Notes: generated by a model not told the origin, from the letters alone. DNA of 64,000 nucleotides from Agrypnia vestita (GCA_016648135.1 JADDOH010002295.1:62001-126000); one strand, 5' to 3'. Numbered from the stretch's first letter, positions 1 through 10,253 are shown. Translations and numbers: made by a program.

Positions 1-49
1 TAACGATTTTCTATACTCAAAATAATTTTTTTTTAAATTTTTAATTTAA

Positions 50-147
50 GTTTTAAATAAAACATCACTTTGATTGACACGACTTTATTGAGTTATTACC
101 AACTAGTTACAGTTCACAGCAGAGCCTTCATCAGGGTTGAATATATG
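50..147 (-). mobile_element. PLE terminus, degenerate hammerhead-like
   Basis: Left arm of an inverted pair with 245-339. Reading the minus strand gives CTGATGA (plus 128-134), a weak stem region, then a stretch ending in TCAATAAAGTCGTGTCAA. The same order (CTGAYGA, then AATAAA-AAGTGGTG) is seen in the better preserved PLE termini near 50.5 and 35.7 kb, so this is probably an old PLE terminal repeat. The GAAA box is decayed to GAAC, so ribozyme activity is unlikely. Confidence 0.5.
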
Positions 148-244
148 TGACGTATTGATGCAAATGCGCCACTATCTATTTGTATCTCATGGATAATGGC
201 GGTTTTGCATCTGTACGCCACATGTACTATACAGGGTTAAATAT

Positions 245-339
245 ATTCAGTATATATTCAACCCTGATGAAGGCTCAGCTATGACTAGTTGGTAATAATT
301 TAATAAAGTGGTGTCAAACAAAGTGATATTTTATTTAAA
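245..339 (+). mobile_element. PLE terminus, inverted partner of 50-147
   Basis: Plus-strand copy of the same terminal repeat, with CTGATGA at 264-270 followed by the shared block ending AATAAAGTGGTGTCAAAC. Together with 50-147 it forms a minus-left, plus-right inverted pair about 100 bp apart, as often happens in PLE insertions with an inverted 5' terminal repeat. The GAAA box is absent. Confidence 0.5.
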
Positions 340-1130
340 GATATTTTGTCTCACCACAATGTCTTTGCTTCATGTAAAAAAATTAAATACATTTTTATTT
401 CGCACATGCAAGGCATTACTCAATGATAATTGTATCGATATTGACCTTTTCAACATTGGTCTTACAGCATTGAAAAGAATACTATAGATTATGTGTTCGT
501 TATTCTAGCACCACTCAACTATTTCACCATAACATAATTCGAGTTGAAAGCATCATCTCTAAATCGACTTTATCGTTCTCCACTTCTACTCTGACTTCTA
601 CCTCCTCACCCTCTTCCCCCATCACTATTCCAGTGTTACAATCTACACCCATTAATTATTTATTTTCTTCATATACTTTTCATATTCAGTCGCTTTCCTT
701 TCTTTGGTTCTAATATTGTTTGTTACTTACTACTATTTATTAATTCACTTAAAAATATTGTTTAATCCAACTTTGTTCTTAATTCACTATGCTCTTATTT
801 ATGTACACATAAATGTGTATATGAATAAAAATATAATTAATATAATAAGTAATATAATATAATAAGTAAAAATATAATTAATTGCAAAAACACATGTTAC
901 TAGAGCGTGCCGAAGACACTTGTAATTGGGTTAATGGGCATAGTCTTCACTATAATGTTTATTATCAGAGTATCATGTACCTATTATCCTGTTAGTGTCT
1001 CTAATAAATAAAAAAAATAAATAAAAAAAAAATGTTTAAAAACTGTTACGATTCCTTAATAAATAAATAAACCGTTAAAGAAATTTTGATTAGGGGTGTA
1101 AATTTCCCTTTGAAGAAATAAATAATTTTG
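340..1130. other. AT-rich stretch, nothing recognised
   Basis: Very A+T-rich DNA with a pyrimidine-rich run near 580-620 and an (AATAA)n-like tract near 1008-1030. I see no reading frame, TIR or RNA gene that I can support. Confidence 0.6.
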
Positions 1131-1299
1131 TTGATTTTCTTTTCCTCGAGTTGTACTCGCCATCCCGAATTCATCGTCCTGCCGGGCGTTGGCTTCGGAG
1201 TTGTGCTTTGAATTTAGGACTAGGGTTAACCTTTCCTCTCCGATGTCTTATTTTCCATTGCCTCTAATTGTGTGAATATCTCCGTAAATATACTAAATA

Positions 1300-1430
1300 A
1301 AGAGTTAATATTTAAGGCGTTCATCAGTAATATCGGCTTAAGAAGCGTGGAGGAACTATTCCAGGCAGCGCAGGACAGAGAGACCTTCACCAGAGTGATC
1401 GGGGGGACAAAGAAGAAGAACAATAATACG
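1300..1430 (+). pseudogene. possible LINE reverse-transcriptase C-terminal scrap
   Basis: One frame reads VEELFQAAQDRETFTRVIGG followed by a lysine and asparagine tail. This resembles the W..L...A.DRE.W...V ending of RTE-like LINE ORF2 proteins, also seen at 7600-7852 and 63610-63985. The match is short and the upstream frame is not recognisable, so this is a tentative call. Confidence 0.3.
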
Positions 1431-1795
1431 AGTATGTTTATAAGCATTGGATAAAATAATTACAATCTGTAAATATTCACCGGACGCAACAACGAAATAG
1501 TTTATTGAATTAATTTGTTAATGTGTGTGATGCGGGTAACGCAGTCAGCATAGAGAGCGGTGCGTAGTGCGCAGGGCGCGTGATGCCGATTTGCCAATTT
1601 ACACTCAATAGCACAGCTGGGGCCGGGTTAGACGTGTCTTTATGATGTCGTTTTTTCTCATTTTCAGCACTTCAACTCAATAATTTATACATTTATTCAT
1701 TTATATACATTGCCACGTTGGGTTTTAGTCCGCCTGGGACGCCCCGAAGAACGCCCGGGAGAATAAATGACCCAACCGCCCAAACCCAAAAAAAA
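1430..1795. other. nothing recognised
   Basis: Mixed sequence with a modest CpG-bearing part at 1520-1600. No gene or repeat is supported. Confidence 0.5.
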
Positions 1796-1816
1796 CAAAA
1801 GAAAGGTAAAATGCCA

Positions 1817-1993
1817 CGTAATTTTAATGTTAGAGTAATGGAACCCTTGAAATGTCTCAATAACAATAACTTTTCTGAATTCGCGAATTAGCTTTTGGCA
1901 ACACGCCACACGTTTAAAATAGAAAATGGTATCGAGATTCTACATGTAAATAATAGAGGCCTTAGATTGGATAAGAAATCAATAAATGCCTGA
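1817..1993 (+). pseudogene. Penelope-like element C-terminal region, broken
   Basis: The plus frame begins RNFNVRVMEPLKCLNNNNFS, closely matching the part just after YIG.TG in the GIY-YIG domains at 52352-52627 and 6363-6685. An in-frame stop replaces the usual H of FANHL, then the frame continues with IEILHVNNRGLRLD, the conserved PLE tail, and stops at 1991-1993. The GIY-YIG core is missing upstream, so this is a 5'-truncated, inactive copy. A C-rich 3' untranslated stretch and a hammerhead relic at 2170-2205 follow, in the order expected for a PLE 3' end. Confidence 0.75.
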
Positions 1994-2169
1994 ACACTAA
2001 AGCCAATATAATTAATAACCAGATAAATTTTTTGAATAGCCCGTTACTTGATAGATTCCACATTTTGGCGTCCACTTGTCAATTACCCCCACCAAAACTG
2101 TAGCCACGCCCCCGTTCAAAAATTGTTTTTTTTGCTAGAATAACTAATGGATAGTTAGTATGCATCCAT

Positions 2170-2205
2170 CTTGAGAAGATACGGTGGTATCGAAACCGGT
2201 AGACG
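2170..2205 (+). ncRNA. hammerhead ribozyme relic of PLE
   Basis: CTTGAGA (decayed CTGATGA) is followed by a 5-bp stem GATAC/GTATC with a GGTG loop, then GAAAC, CG, GUA. The segment AC-CG-GU-A is the minimal stem III plus cleavage triplet seen in the other PLE copies here. The first core box is mutated, so it is probably inactive. Confidence 0.55.
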
Positions 2206-2330
2206 TAGAGTTACTCCAAATAGTCAATACAAAGTTATTTAATTAATTAATAAAAAACATAGAGACCAACGACGGGCGGCATATACAATGACATAAATTT
2301 GATTAATATAAGTAATCAATGTAAAATATT

Positions 2331-2545
2331 TATTTAACTGTAACTGGTTGCGGATATTTTATACGAACCGTATGTTTTTCCGATAAGCGATTCTCGACGT
2401 TTCGTTGAATTCTTATTCAACGTCATCAGGAGGACGACCTTTACCCGCGGAGGTAGACCGATTATTGCTTTCGAGGGCGTAAATAATATGCACTTCGTCG
2501 TGGAGTGTTCACTTCTTCTACAATAGGGGTCACCAGTGTGCAATA
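2331..2545 (-). mobile_element. PLE family B terminal repeat
   Basis: The minus strand carries the terminal unit that also occurs at 20300-20440, 22470-22530, 27255-27575 and 58585-58775. Its parts are a CCGCGGGTAAAGGTCGTCCT block, a hammerhead core, then a tail with a TACGGTTCGTATAAAATATCC-like segment and AACAGTTA. The inner part (2480-2530) also matches 27425-27470. No coding sequence remains in this copy. Confidence 0.65.
2388..2429 (-). ncRNA. hammerhead ribozyme motif, well preserved
   Basis: Read on the minus strand: CUGAUGA (2423-2429), then C, a perfect 7-bp stem II GUUGAAU/AUUCAAC with an AAGA loop, then GAAAC and GUC, then GAGAAUCG. All invariant hammerhead core boxes are present. 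The stem III pair AC/GU has no loop nucleotides, so a single molecule could not fold stem III; a dimer could. Stem I could start with CUC/GAG. Hammerheads in PLE termini are known; activity here is inference. Confidence 0.65.
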
Positions 2546-2599
2546 TGCACTAGTCACTTCACTGCGACGTCTCTCAAGGGTTGAATCAATGTCGTAAAA

Positions 2600-3050
2600 T
2601 ATTTATTTCAAGTCGCAAAAGTCCGCGGCACCGCAAGGGGAAGGTTGAATCGACGTTTCGCTGTACAGGGATTACACGTCAGTTGCGCTCGAACCTCCCC
2701 AAACACGCGGGGCTTTGTCGTTCCGGCTTTTGATTTACTGCTCCCGCCTCGGAGCCCGATATGATCCGACACAAATATTGGACGTCGGGCGCTGGCCGCG
2801 GTCGGCTCGCAGCCTCCTTTGTCTGGCCGACCGTGATGCATGATACGGATTCGACAGTTTCCGATTATCTGCCAGGTTGATGGAGAATCTGATGCGTGTG
2901 CCTGTGCACGTTTTGGGCTCGTCCTGATTTTTGCGATTCGATTGATCGACGGGGAGGGGGATCTCTGATCACATTTGAAATAGGCCTCGTCATACGAAAT
3001 ACAATTGCATTTTATGCCAGCATTTCCGATGGACATCTGTTTTTTCTCTT
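2600..3050. other. CpG-rich segment, no identified gene
   Basis: GC-rich, CpG-containing DNA in an AT-rich background. An open frame of 142 codons exists on the minus strand (2608-3036), but its composition (many R, S, P) is what GC-rich DNA gives by chance and I recognise no domain. It could be a promoter or 5' exon. Confidence 0.35.
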
Positions 3051-3330
3051 TCTAAAACACTTGCTGGTGCACGTTCGCTTTAAATAACAATTAAAAAGAC
3101 TATACTATTGAATAATTGTGTAAACAATGATATTGATGTCTTGCTACGCTTACCTTACTACTCGTTTCTTATGATCTGCTGTTTTCTGGCGTTTCGTGTC
3201 GTAACCATTATTACATAGCATTATACATTATTATGACGTGATGAATATTATATACAATAATATGACATGTACCTTTTTTTTTTTGGCAGAAGTCAATTTG
3301 TTTCGCTAATGTTATATATACACACTAAGT

Positions 3331-3477
3331 GCCGGTTGTTTGGTCCTTGGTGTTGGTACTAGTTATGCAGAAAACATAGATTTTTTTAACAAAACGTGTT
3401 ATGTTATAGGTGGGAAATGCAAAAATATACTATTTTTTTTCTTAAATATAACTCTTACTTCTGATCAAACAACCGGC
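3331..3477. mobile_element. 147-bp MITE with inverted termini
   Basis: The segment starts GCCGGTTGTTTGGTC and ends with GATCAAACAACCGGC, an inverted repeat of about 15 bp with one mismatch. The interior is AT-rich and non-coding. I see no clear target duplication. It is most simply a short non-autonomous DNA transposon. Confidence 0.6.
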
Positions 3478-3479
3478 CT

Positions 3480-4740
3480 TCACACCCATATTATCAATAG
3501 TATCGATAAAAAGCTATTTTACTAAATATGTACAACAATTTTTGTATTAAATCAATGTTTGTCTTCAATTTAATTTTGTATTATTTAGATTTTTGCATAT
3601 TCATACTTTATATCTGCAAAATTATATAATGTAGCTCCCTTATTTCTCATTAATTCTTTTACTTTTTGTTTTCTAACGCATTTAAGTACGCTAGAATAAA
3701 TATTATACTTTAACTGGATTATAAATGTGTGTCGAATATATCCGAGAAGGGACGTACTTCGACTGTGCCTAAAAAAGGGCTTTATTTCAACTCTGTACAA
3801 TTTTATACTTTGTGGTTCTTAATTCATTTAATCTGTTTGATTATGGAGGTAACCTCGTCGAGGAATTAATTAATTGCCCAATAAAAGGTATCTTCAAAAC
3901 TGGTCTTCTTACAAATTACAAGTTCAGTTTTCACGTCTATTTAAATCGAAGTTGTTTTTGAATTTATATCATTCATCAAGCTTCTAGACCCCGAGCCCAC
4001 TGATGACGATGAAAGTGGGATTCCTATGCTATTAATAAATAGTTAAGATCCCCACCCTTATTAAAAACCAATTTGGAGACAGCGCATTAAAGTTAATCCC
4101 CCGCTTTGAAGCGTTCCTCGTCCAATTCGTCCAGATGGGATCCCTCGTAATCCTCCTTTTCTCAGACACAGTCAAACAATGACCCTGTCCTCCCGTCTCT
4201 CTCCCCCGACCCTCTCCCGCCCGCCGCCCACCTTCGGAAGCGGATCACGAGCGCCCGAGGTATACCCAAAAGGACGTAATATCGTTAGTTAATCGTGACA
4301 ATTGTCAATGGTACTGGACAGATTGTATGAGATCTTTGAGCTGTATTTTTGTTGGAAATTTGAAATTCTTTACGCATACAATTTATTTACTAATTAGACG
4401 TACAATTAATAAAGAGAAAACGCTGTGTATAAAACAATTATTTATTGAATTATAAACATTTTCGGGGCAATACATCGTGTACTAAATATTAAAATCGAGG
4501 TATTGATAAATATATCGGTGCTAAAAAACTAATTGAGAACTAATGTGGAAATAAATTTACATTGTAACTACATACATATTTTCAAATCAAAACTAACTGT
4601 ATATGTTTATATGTTAAACTCATTTTAATAACAAACTAATCATATTAAAAATGATAACACTGTTTACTTTCACAATTTAATATTTATAACAATTAGAACG
4701 TTTTTAAAGTAATATTACTAATACTAAACATAATACTAAA
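3480..4740. other. AT-rich stretch with a pyrimidine tract
   Basis: Mostly AT-rich sequence without recognisable features. A C/T-rich tract lies at 4100-4230 with a CpG cluster at 4210-4260. No coding region is supported. Confidence 0.5.
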
Positions 4741-4745
4741 GGACT

Positions 4746-4782
4746 ATGTGAGGCTTAGAGTATATACTCTAAGATGTGAGGC
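4746..4782. repeat. 19-bp palindrome between 9-bp direct repeats
   Basis: ATGTGAGGC (4746-4754) and ATGTGAGGC (4774-4782) flank TTAGAGTATATACTCTAAG. With the preceding C the insert makes a perfect 20-bp palindrome. The same palindrome, with four extra central bases, sits between 12-bp direct repeats at 49785-49832. Confidence 0.7.
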
Positions 4783-4959
4783 ATGCGGGGGAGAGTAGAG
4801 TCAGGTGGGTGCAGAGGCGTGGTCACTAAGCGCAGAAGAGGGGACGTAGTAGAAGTTGTTTGAATATCAATTACATTTTTGTTACAATTAATCGCAATTT
4901 TTTTATAATATTAAGCTTTTTTCCTTTTTTGTAAATTTCATTAATTTCACATTCTTCCC

Positions 4960-5560
4960 ATGAGAATATTCCACTTATGTGAAACACTTTATACTCGTCT
5001 TAGAATATTTGCACGTCTCTAATCGCACTTATTCACTATCGAACGTCTGGTAGGTACTCTGGTAATCTATTTTCGCTGGTCGCTTATAACTTGCACGGTA
5101 ACGCCGCTTTCGCTAGACTCCGTTCCATTCTCACAATAAAACTGTCCACCTCGTCCCGTTTATATACAGTTTCGGGTTTCCGGGTTTCGGGAATAGAGGG
5201 CGTCCGCGAAAGACCTGGCACGATCAGGTACTACAAGTATTTGAGGATGGCCCTGTTAAAAGCCGCAACAATCGTAGAACGTGTATGAGAAGATGTATGA
5301 ATGTGGCCGAAGCAAAAGTGGTGTGCCAGGATAGAAGAGTGTGGCGTTCAATCCTCTCTGCCTACCCCTGCAGAGAAACGGCGTGATGGTTAGTTAGTTA
5401 GTTAGTTAGTTGGGTTTCCAAATGTTTTGCGAATCTAGTCGGCATTTTGACTGTTTATTCTAGACCCTTCCAGTAACTTCTAATTTACTGTAAAACGTCC
5501 AGAAATCCTCGGTTACGTGTGATTCCTTCTATTTCGTGACAATATGTATCAAAGAACAAA
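4960..5560 (-). mobile_element. LTR-like repeat copy 1, split by a LINE
   Basis: Member of a five-copy family (also 19325-19800, 34500-35135, 36545-36960, 57190-57565) sharing an anchor like TTCGCACGT..AATCGCACTT and, further on, CGAATCTAGTCGGCATTT. The minus strand has a TATA-like ACTGTATATAAACGGGACGA near 5150-5169. The LINE at 5182-5411 lies inside it. A solo LTR is the likeliest reading; a SINE-like repeat is possible. Confidence 0.5.
5182..5411 (+). pseudogene. 5'-truncated LINE tail with target duplication
   Basis: The frame reads NRGRPRKTWHDQVLQVFEDG and ends RVWRSILSAYPCRETA at a stop near 5385, then a (TTAG)n tail. This is the C-terminal end of an RTE/Jockey-like reverse transcriptase, without stops in the surviving part, so the insertion is fairly young. 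GGGTTTCC (5174-5181) recurs at 5412-5419, giving an 8-bp target duplication within the LTR-like repeat. Same family: 33246-33480, 34569-34850, 48450-48812 and 60735-61170. Confidence 0.8.
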
Positions 5561-5589
5561 TACAAATGAGCGAACACGATTACCCTCCG

Positions 5590-6240
5590 GGCCGTGATGT
5601 CAAAACGACGTCACGAATTAATTACACGCGGAATGACACATTGCACAGTTTCATTGTTTGACGATCGGGCCGATAACCCACATTCCACGTTACAGCACTA
5701 CAAATAATATCGAGAGTGAGTTTGAGTTTCCCTGTCTCGATCGCGCGTCCGATCACCAAACCAGGCCGGGTCTTCAGCTCCGCGCCGCGATGGTGAGTCA
5801 GCGTCGGCCCGAGCGCGCGGCGCCTTCCTCGGAAGCGTGCTGTGATTCTCGCCGTTCTCTCGACCTTACCAGGAGACCTGAACCGCCTCCGTACTCTCCC
5901 ACGTCTCCGGCTGGAGTTACAGACAGCCGCGGATCCGACGCTGCCGGCTCGGACTCGCCGGGTACGGTCGTCGGAGCGGAGAGCGCTCTCGCCGGCGGGG
6001 TTCTGTGATTCTCCCTCCTCCGCGCCAGAAACTGGTCTTGCGAGTCTCGGCTGGACCACTTCTCCTTTCGTTCGACTGCATTGTTGTTTTTTTGCCTCTC
6101 CGTTTTCTGTTTCGCTCGGTTCCTTTTTCGTCTCCCGCTCTGTCTCGTAATTTGTTACTTCGGGTGATTTTTTTCGCTGTCGTCCGTGGCACATTTTTGA
6201 TCCGGTCGGTCTTCGTCGTCGGGGTTTGAATCAAATTTCT
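5590..6240. promoter_or_regulatory. CpG island, possible promoter or first exon
   Basis: GC-rich with frequent CpG, in sharp contrast to both sides. At 5790-5799 ATG is directly followed by GTGAGT, which matches a splice-donor consensus, so a first coding exon ending at the start codon is conceivable. Several long overlapping frames are arginine, serine and proline rich and match nothing I know. No TATA box stands out. Confidence 0.35.
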
Positions 6241-6362
6241 GATGATGCGTAACGATCTGGTGAACTGGTTTCGGAAGAGCGTTAGACGTAGTATTTTTGT
6301 GAGTATGCTGTTTTTTATTCCGTTTCGTTTTTCAATTGTACAACAACATTGTGCCCATGACC

Positions 6363-6685
6363 TTATATATTAGAAGGACATCTCGCAATTTTAATACTAG
6401 AATCAAAGAATATATGAGGTGTCTTAATAATTTTTCCGAATTTTCAAACCACCTCATAGAAAATAATCATAAATTTGACCCAAAACAGGGGTGAAGATAT
6501 TAAATTCCAATAATAAAGGTTTAAAATTAAATAATTTAGAAACTTTTTACATTAGGGAAGCGGTGAATAATAAAGCACCTCTAATAAATAACCAAATCAA
6601 GTTCAATTTAACTTTCACAAAAGATTTGGTAACACCCCCTTTAGACCCCGCCCCCTCTCGCTCTCTCTCCCTCGTAGATTCCTGA
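6363..6685 (+). pseudogene. Penelope-like element GIY-YIG domain, frameshifted
   Basis: Frame 1 reads LYIRRTSRNFNTRIKEYMRC then FSEFSNHLIENNHKFD and stops at 6492. This is the second half of a PLE GIY-YIG domain, where the conserved G of YIG has become R. A second frame from about 6491 continues with ILNSNNKGLKLNNLETFYIR and INNQIKFNL, the usual PLE C-terminal tail, and ends at 6685. So one frameshift near 6490 and a key-residue loss inactivate it. The C-rich end and the hammerhead at 6818-6855 follow in order. Confidence 0.8.
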
Positions 6686-6811
6686 TCGTTCTGTGGGCTA
6701 GTTGGTGCATGCTTGTCCTTGACAAGGTTAACACGCATGTGATAAATATTGGTGAAAAGTTAACAATAATATGGCTGTGGTGTATAGTGTTTTGGACATA
6801 GTAGAGTAGTG

Positions 6812-6860
6812 TTGGTCCTGACGAAGAGACGGGTACCTCTCGAAATCGGTAGACCTAAAA
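6812..6860 (+). ncRNA. hammerhead ribozyme motif of PLE
   Basis: CTGACGA (6818-6824), a stem AGAG/CTCT closed by ACGGGTAC, then CGAAAT, CG and GUAGAC. The core is intact except that stem III is AU/GU with a wobble. It lies about 130 bp after the PLE stop, as in the copy at 47640-47790. Confidence 0.65.
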
Positions 6861-6869
6861 TCTGGTAGT

Positions 6870-7590
6870 GGTTTATAATAATTTAACTAACACTCTGTAT
6901 AACAACGGACTGAAATGTTTATTTTGAAATTGTAAAGTGATCGCTTCTCTCGAATGGCTCAGATGTTTTATTTCGTGTAATAGTTAATAAACTTGTTGTT
7001 AATCTTGTTAATCTTTCTTCAATTTTTACTTCATTAAGTTGGTTTTCTTAGTATTGTATAATACCCTGGAAAATATATAGTTTCGCAAATCTTTCTTTTC
7101 GACATTTCTAGTTAATTCAGTATAAAATGGACACTTTTATCGCTTGTTTGATTTGTTTGATGTAAATAATAATGTGTTCTCGAAAATTATCTGAAATACT
7201 ATGCATTAGTACCTCATTAACATAATCTAATCCTTCGTGAACGCGCGCACATCTACACACCTGCCATACAAACACACGCATTCGCAAAGTTGTTAGAAAC
7301 GAAATAATAAAACTATTTCAACTTATTATATTAAATTTGTTAAATTAAATAATGATGTTCTGATAAACTGTAAAGTATTCTTGTAACTGGTTTTTGTTTC
7401 ATTCTTATTCATTTTTAACGTTAACAGCCTTGACTTTGTAGTTAAGCAGAAGTATTAATTAAACAGGTCTCTTCGTATGTAATATACCATTATTTTATTT
7501 TTGTAATGAATATTGAGCAAAGTTACTGAATGTTTAATTAATGATTAACTATTTTAGTTTCTTGTTGCTCAAACATGTACGCCGGCGATT
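6870..7590. other. AT-rich stretch, nothing recognised
   Basis: Low-complexity AT-rich DNA. No gene, TIR or RNA supported. Confidence 0.6.
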
Positions 7591-7599
7591 CTCATCATC

Positions 7600-7852
7600 A
7601 CTCTTAGCGCTACAACCCCTTGTGGGTCTTGGCCTCCTCAAGAGTCTTCCTCCACTCGTCTCGGTTTAGTGCCAGCTCTCTCCAGTTCCGAAGCTCCAAG
7701 GCAGAGATGTCTTTGAGGACGTTGTCACTCCATCTTAATTTTGGCCTTCCTAAGCTCCTTCGCCCTATTGGCCTTGACCCTATGGCCTCTGCAGCAGGGA
7801 CTTTGGTGCTTGATGCTCGGACTCTCGGATTCTCTCCACATGACCCAGCCAC
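7600..7852 (-). pseudogene. RTE-like LINE reverse-transcriptase C-terminus
   Basis: The minus frame reads LGRPKLRWSDNVLKDISALE, then NWRELALNRDEWRKTLEEAK and THKGL before the stop at 7610. This is the typical end of RTE-clade ORF2 in arthropods. Only about 50 codons are recognisable; upstream is truncated. The 3' side has a short ATGATGA tail on the minus strand, shared with the copies at 38800-38955 and 47810-48300. Confidence 0.75.
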
Positions 7853-8140
7853 CGAAGTCTTCCCAGTTTTTCCAGTCTTCCCAGTACGCCGGCGATTCTA
7901 CAAATCAGTAATATTTCATTCTCACCTCCACGCGACTTGGCTCCTTCTACCTTACATTTTTTTCATGATGCCCTCGTATCTATTGGCTTGACTGAAATAT
8001 CTTAATATCCCTTCCAAAATCATGTTTCCTATACATTTATAGGCTATGTTTTCTACAAAATCTTCAAATTCTGTACATCATAAATTATCAATCCTCGATG
8101 GCTGCATTATTTTTTTTTGCATATTGCTGCCTTTGCTTTT

Positions 8141-8169
8141 ATACCTCACATATATTGTATGTGAGGTAC
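8141..8169. repeat. short perfect hairpin
   Basis: TACCTCACATA and TATGTGAGGTA form an inverted repeat around a short AT centre. Too short to classify. Confidence 0.5.
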
Positions 8170-8334
8170 AAACCATTCTTCGTTAGAGTGAGTGCGCGAT
8201 ATAATTTTTGTAAGTGCTTTATGCTGGCAAATCTTGTATGAAATATTTCCCACAATTTCATAACAGTAAAGACAAAAAAAATCCTTCTTATCTTAGGAAT
8301 ACACAATCCTTATGTATTAGTAACACGTACAAAG

Positions 8335-8415
8335 TTTATATGAGAAATATCAAGGCATCTGTCGGACGTCAAAATTGACGAAGTGTACAATGTTATATAA
8401 TAGCGGCAAAGACAT
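8335..8415 (+). repeat. interspersed repeat, second copy at 23675-23760
   Basis: The two loci share the order GAGAAAT, AGGCATCTGTC or AGACATCTGTC, AAAATTGACGAAGT, TACAATGT, TAATAGCG and AGACATGAT. Both copies are on the plus strand. No coding potential is seen and the family is unknown to me. Confidence 0.55.
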
Positions 8416-8644
8416 GATTTTTATGCTTTATCCTGAAACGTGTTCCGCCCGAAATCTCGCAGTCGATCGGTGGTAATATCATTCTCCGAGCTGGGGTCAA
8501 CAATTGCTCAACGATACTCGTCAGTAGCTATTATCGCGAGGCATTGTCTCCGCGTGATAAACTCACAATTTTGAAGATTTTTTTGGTCGTTTTCTTTGGA
8601 TCTCGTCCCATTAATTAATTGTATTATTTTTTCCTTTGTTGCAG

Positions 8645-8790
8645 GTAAGTTCACACGCGACGCTCTCACCCGTGGGATGGTATTCCGGTTACGGTCGGCC
8701 GCCCGGCTGGGGGGCATGGGCGAGCAATCCGAAGCGTCCTCTTCGTCTGGTAGCTGGAGGATTATTTTATGCTTGTTTTATTACACCTGA
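8645..8790 (+). other. possible exon after a strong acceptor
   Basis: A pyrimidine-rich run ending TTTTTTCCTTTGTTGCAG (8627-8644) is a good splice acceptor, and the sequence after it is CpG-rich and open in two frames to about 8790 or 8860. One frame reads GMGEQSEASSSSGSW. The junction is also a perfect donor consensus (CAGGTAAGT), so it could instead be a 5' splice site. No family recognised. Confidence 0.25.
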
Positions 8791-8869
8791 TGAACCTGAT
8801 ATTTGCTCCTGTTCTTGTATTCTTTTAATTGGAGGCATCCACGTACCTACGTTAAAATAAAAGTAAACA

Positions 8870-9925
8870 TTTTTTTTTTTTTTTTTATTTCAAAAAATCC
8901 TTGTTTACAATATATAGGTACTTAATAATAATTTAACAATAAAAGTATAAGATAAGATTACACATTTTTTTTGTTAGATTTGTGGATTATGCCACTCACT
9001 AGGCTACGCCTGTCCCAGAATGGCGTTATAGAACACAATTATAATATTTTTTTGAATTTGTCAATAATATTTGTTTATGAGTGAGTCATAAGTCCAAGTG
9101 TTAATATGTGTAGAATATTGTTTAATGTAAAAACGGTTAAAGTTTTGTTTAAGATTATTTTTTATTTTCCCTGATTTATTTATTTATTTATATAGGTATA
9201 TATTTTAATTTATAGACATTATTATGCAATTACAGTAAGTAAATTTTCAGTTGCTGTTCTACCTTTAGAGGTAAGCCAGTTGTTTGCTAAAGCTTTTATT
9301 TTATTAATTGAGTATATTCTGATCGTCGGGAAGTCTGTTTTAAATATGTTAAATTTTTTTTTTATCACGAAATTAACTGTAAATGAATTACATTTGTCGA
9401 ATAAACATAAAATGAGCGATATTTAAACCGGGTAACGTGTCGATCGTTATTACAAAAAATTTCTATAAAGAATAAAATTTGAAAGAATAATTTTAAATAT
9501 TTGATTTTCATTATTCATAACAAGTCTGAAATCAAATTCAAGTTATGTATAAAATAGGCAGTAGTGTAATTTGCAAATAATTCGTGGTTAAATATCCGGT
9601 AGCAAGTATATTTTTTTCGAAAGGTAATCGTTACTTGTAAATTGACGGTAATGTAATTTTTTTACTTTAAGGAATGAAATACGTCTTAATCACATTTTAT
9701 TTAGAACTAGAAATTTTCTACCTATGGTGATCATTAAATGGATGGAAAACATAAAATATGTTTTCTCTATTTGAGTTAATATATTTTTTAATATTTTACT
9801 GCAGTTTCATGCTTCACTTGTCGATGAGTGATTCTGATACTGATCATCTTGAATAATCTCTACAATATTAACTCTAAATCTATATATAATATAGTTCTAT
9901 CTATGTTTTAAATAATCATCAAACA
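8870..9925. other. AT-rich stretch, nothing recognised
   Basis: Begins with a poly-T run (8870-8886). The rest is AT-rich and featureless to me. Confidence 0.6.
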
Positions 9926-9929
9926 TAAT

Positions 9930-10190
9930 AATTTCGTTGTCTGTCCCCGTAACTTCGTGTAACGTCCGTAATTTCTACGAATTCACGGCTGAAAAATGAA
10001 ATAAAACGTCCGGAGATGGGGCCTGAACACCGGGCCACCAAACTCGAACCGGCCGCTCAACGCATGTTGCTATCGCCGCCTCTTCGTGGAGCGTTAAAAA
10101 GATGCTATAAATATGTACTAGGGCTTAGCAAAGATGCGAACCGATTTTCCGTCATTTTTGACGGGTTGCAGCTAATTTTAAATATTCGTA
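9930..10190 (-). mobile_element. tRNA-derived SINE family 2
   Basis: The minus strand holds a tRNA-like A box (GATAGCAACATGCGTTGAGC) and a B box (GTGTTCAGGCCCC, 10018-10030). It is the reverse complement of the better element at 34120-34370, sharing the leading part (CTAAGCCC), the tRNA-like centre and the trailing part (GAATT..GAAATT..GACGTTAC). Pol III would transcribe it leftwards. Confidence 0.7.
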
Positions 10191-10253
10191 TACAACTTCC
10201 GACTTATTGAAACTCTTTCTCACGTATTACACGTTCGAACCAGTAACAACCTC

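Noticed and set aside
4000..4025. CTGATGA followed shortly by GAAA near 4000, like a hammerhead.
   Set aside because: Only four bases (CGAT) lie between the boxes, so there is no stem II. It is better read as a small CCCAC/GTGGG hairpin.
5622..6194. 190-codon minus-strand frame as a protein gene.
   Set aside because: It overlaps other long frames in the same CpG island and has an arginine/threonine-rich composition without any recognisable motif.
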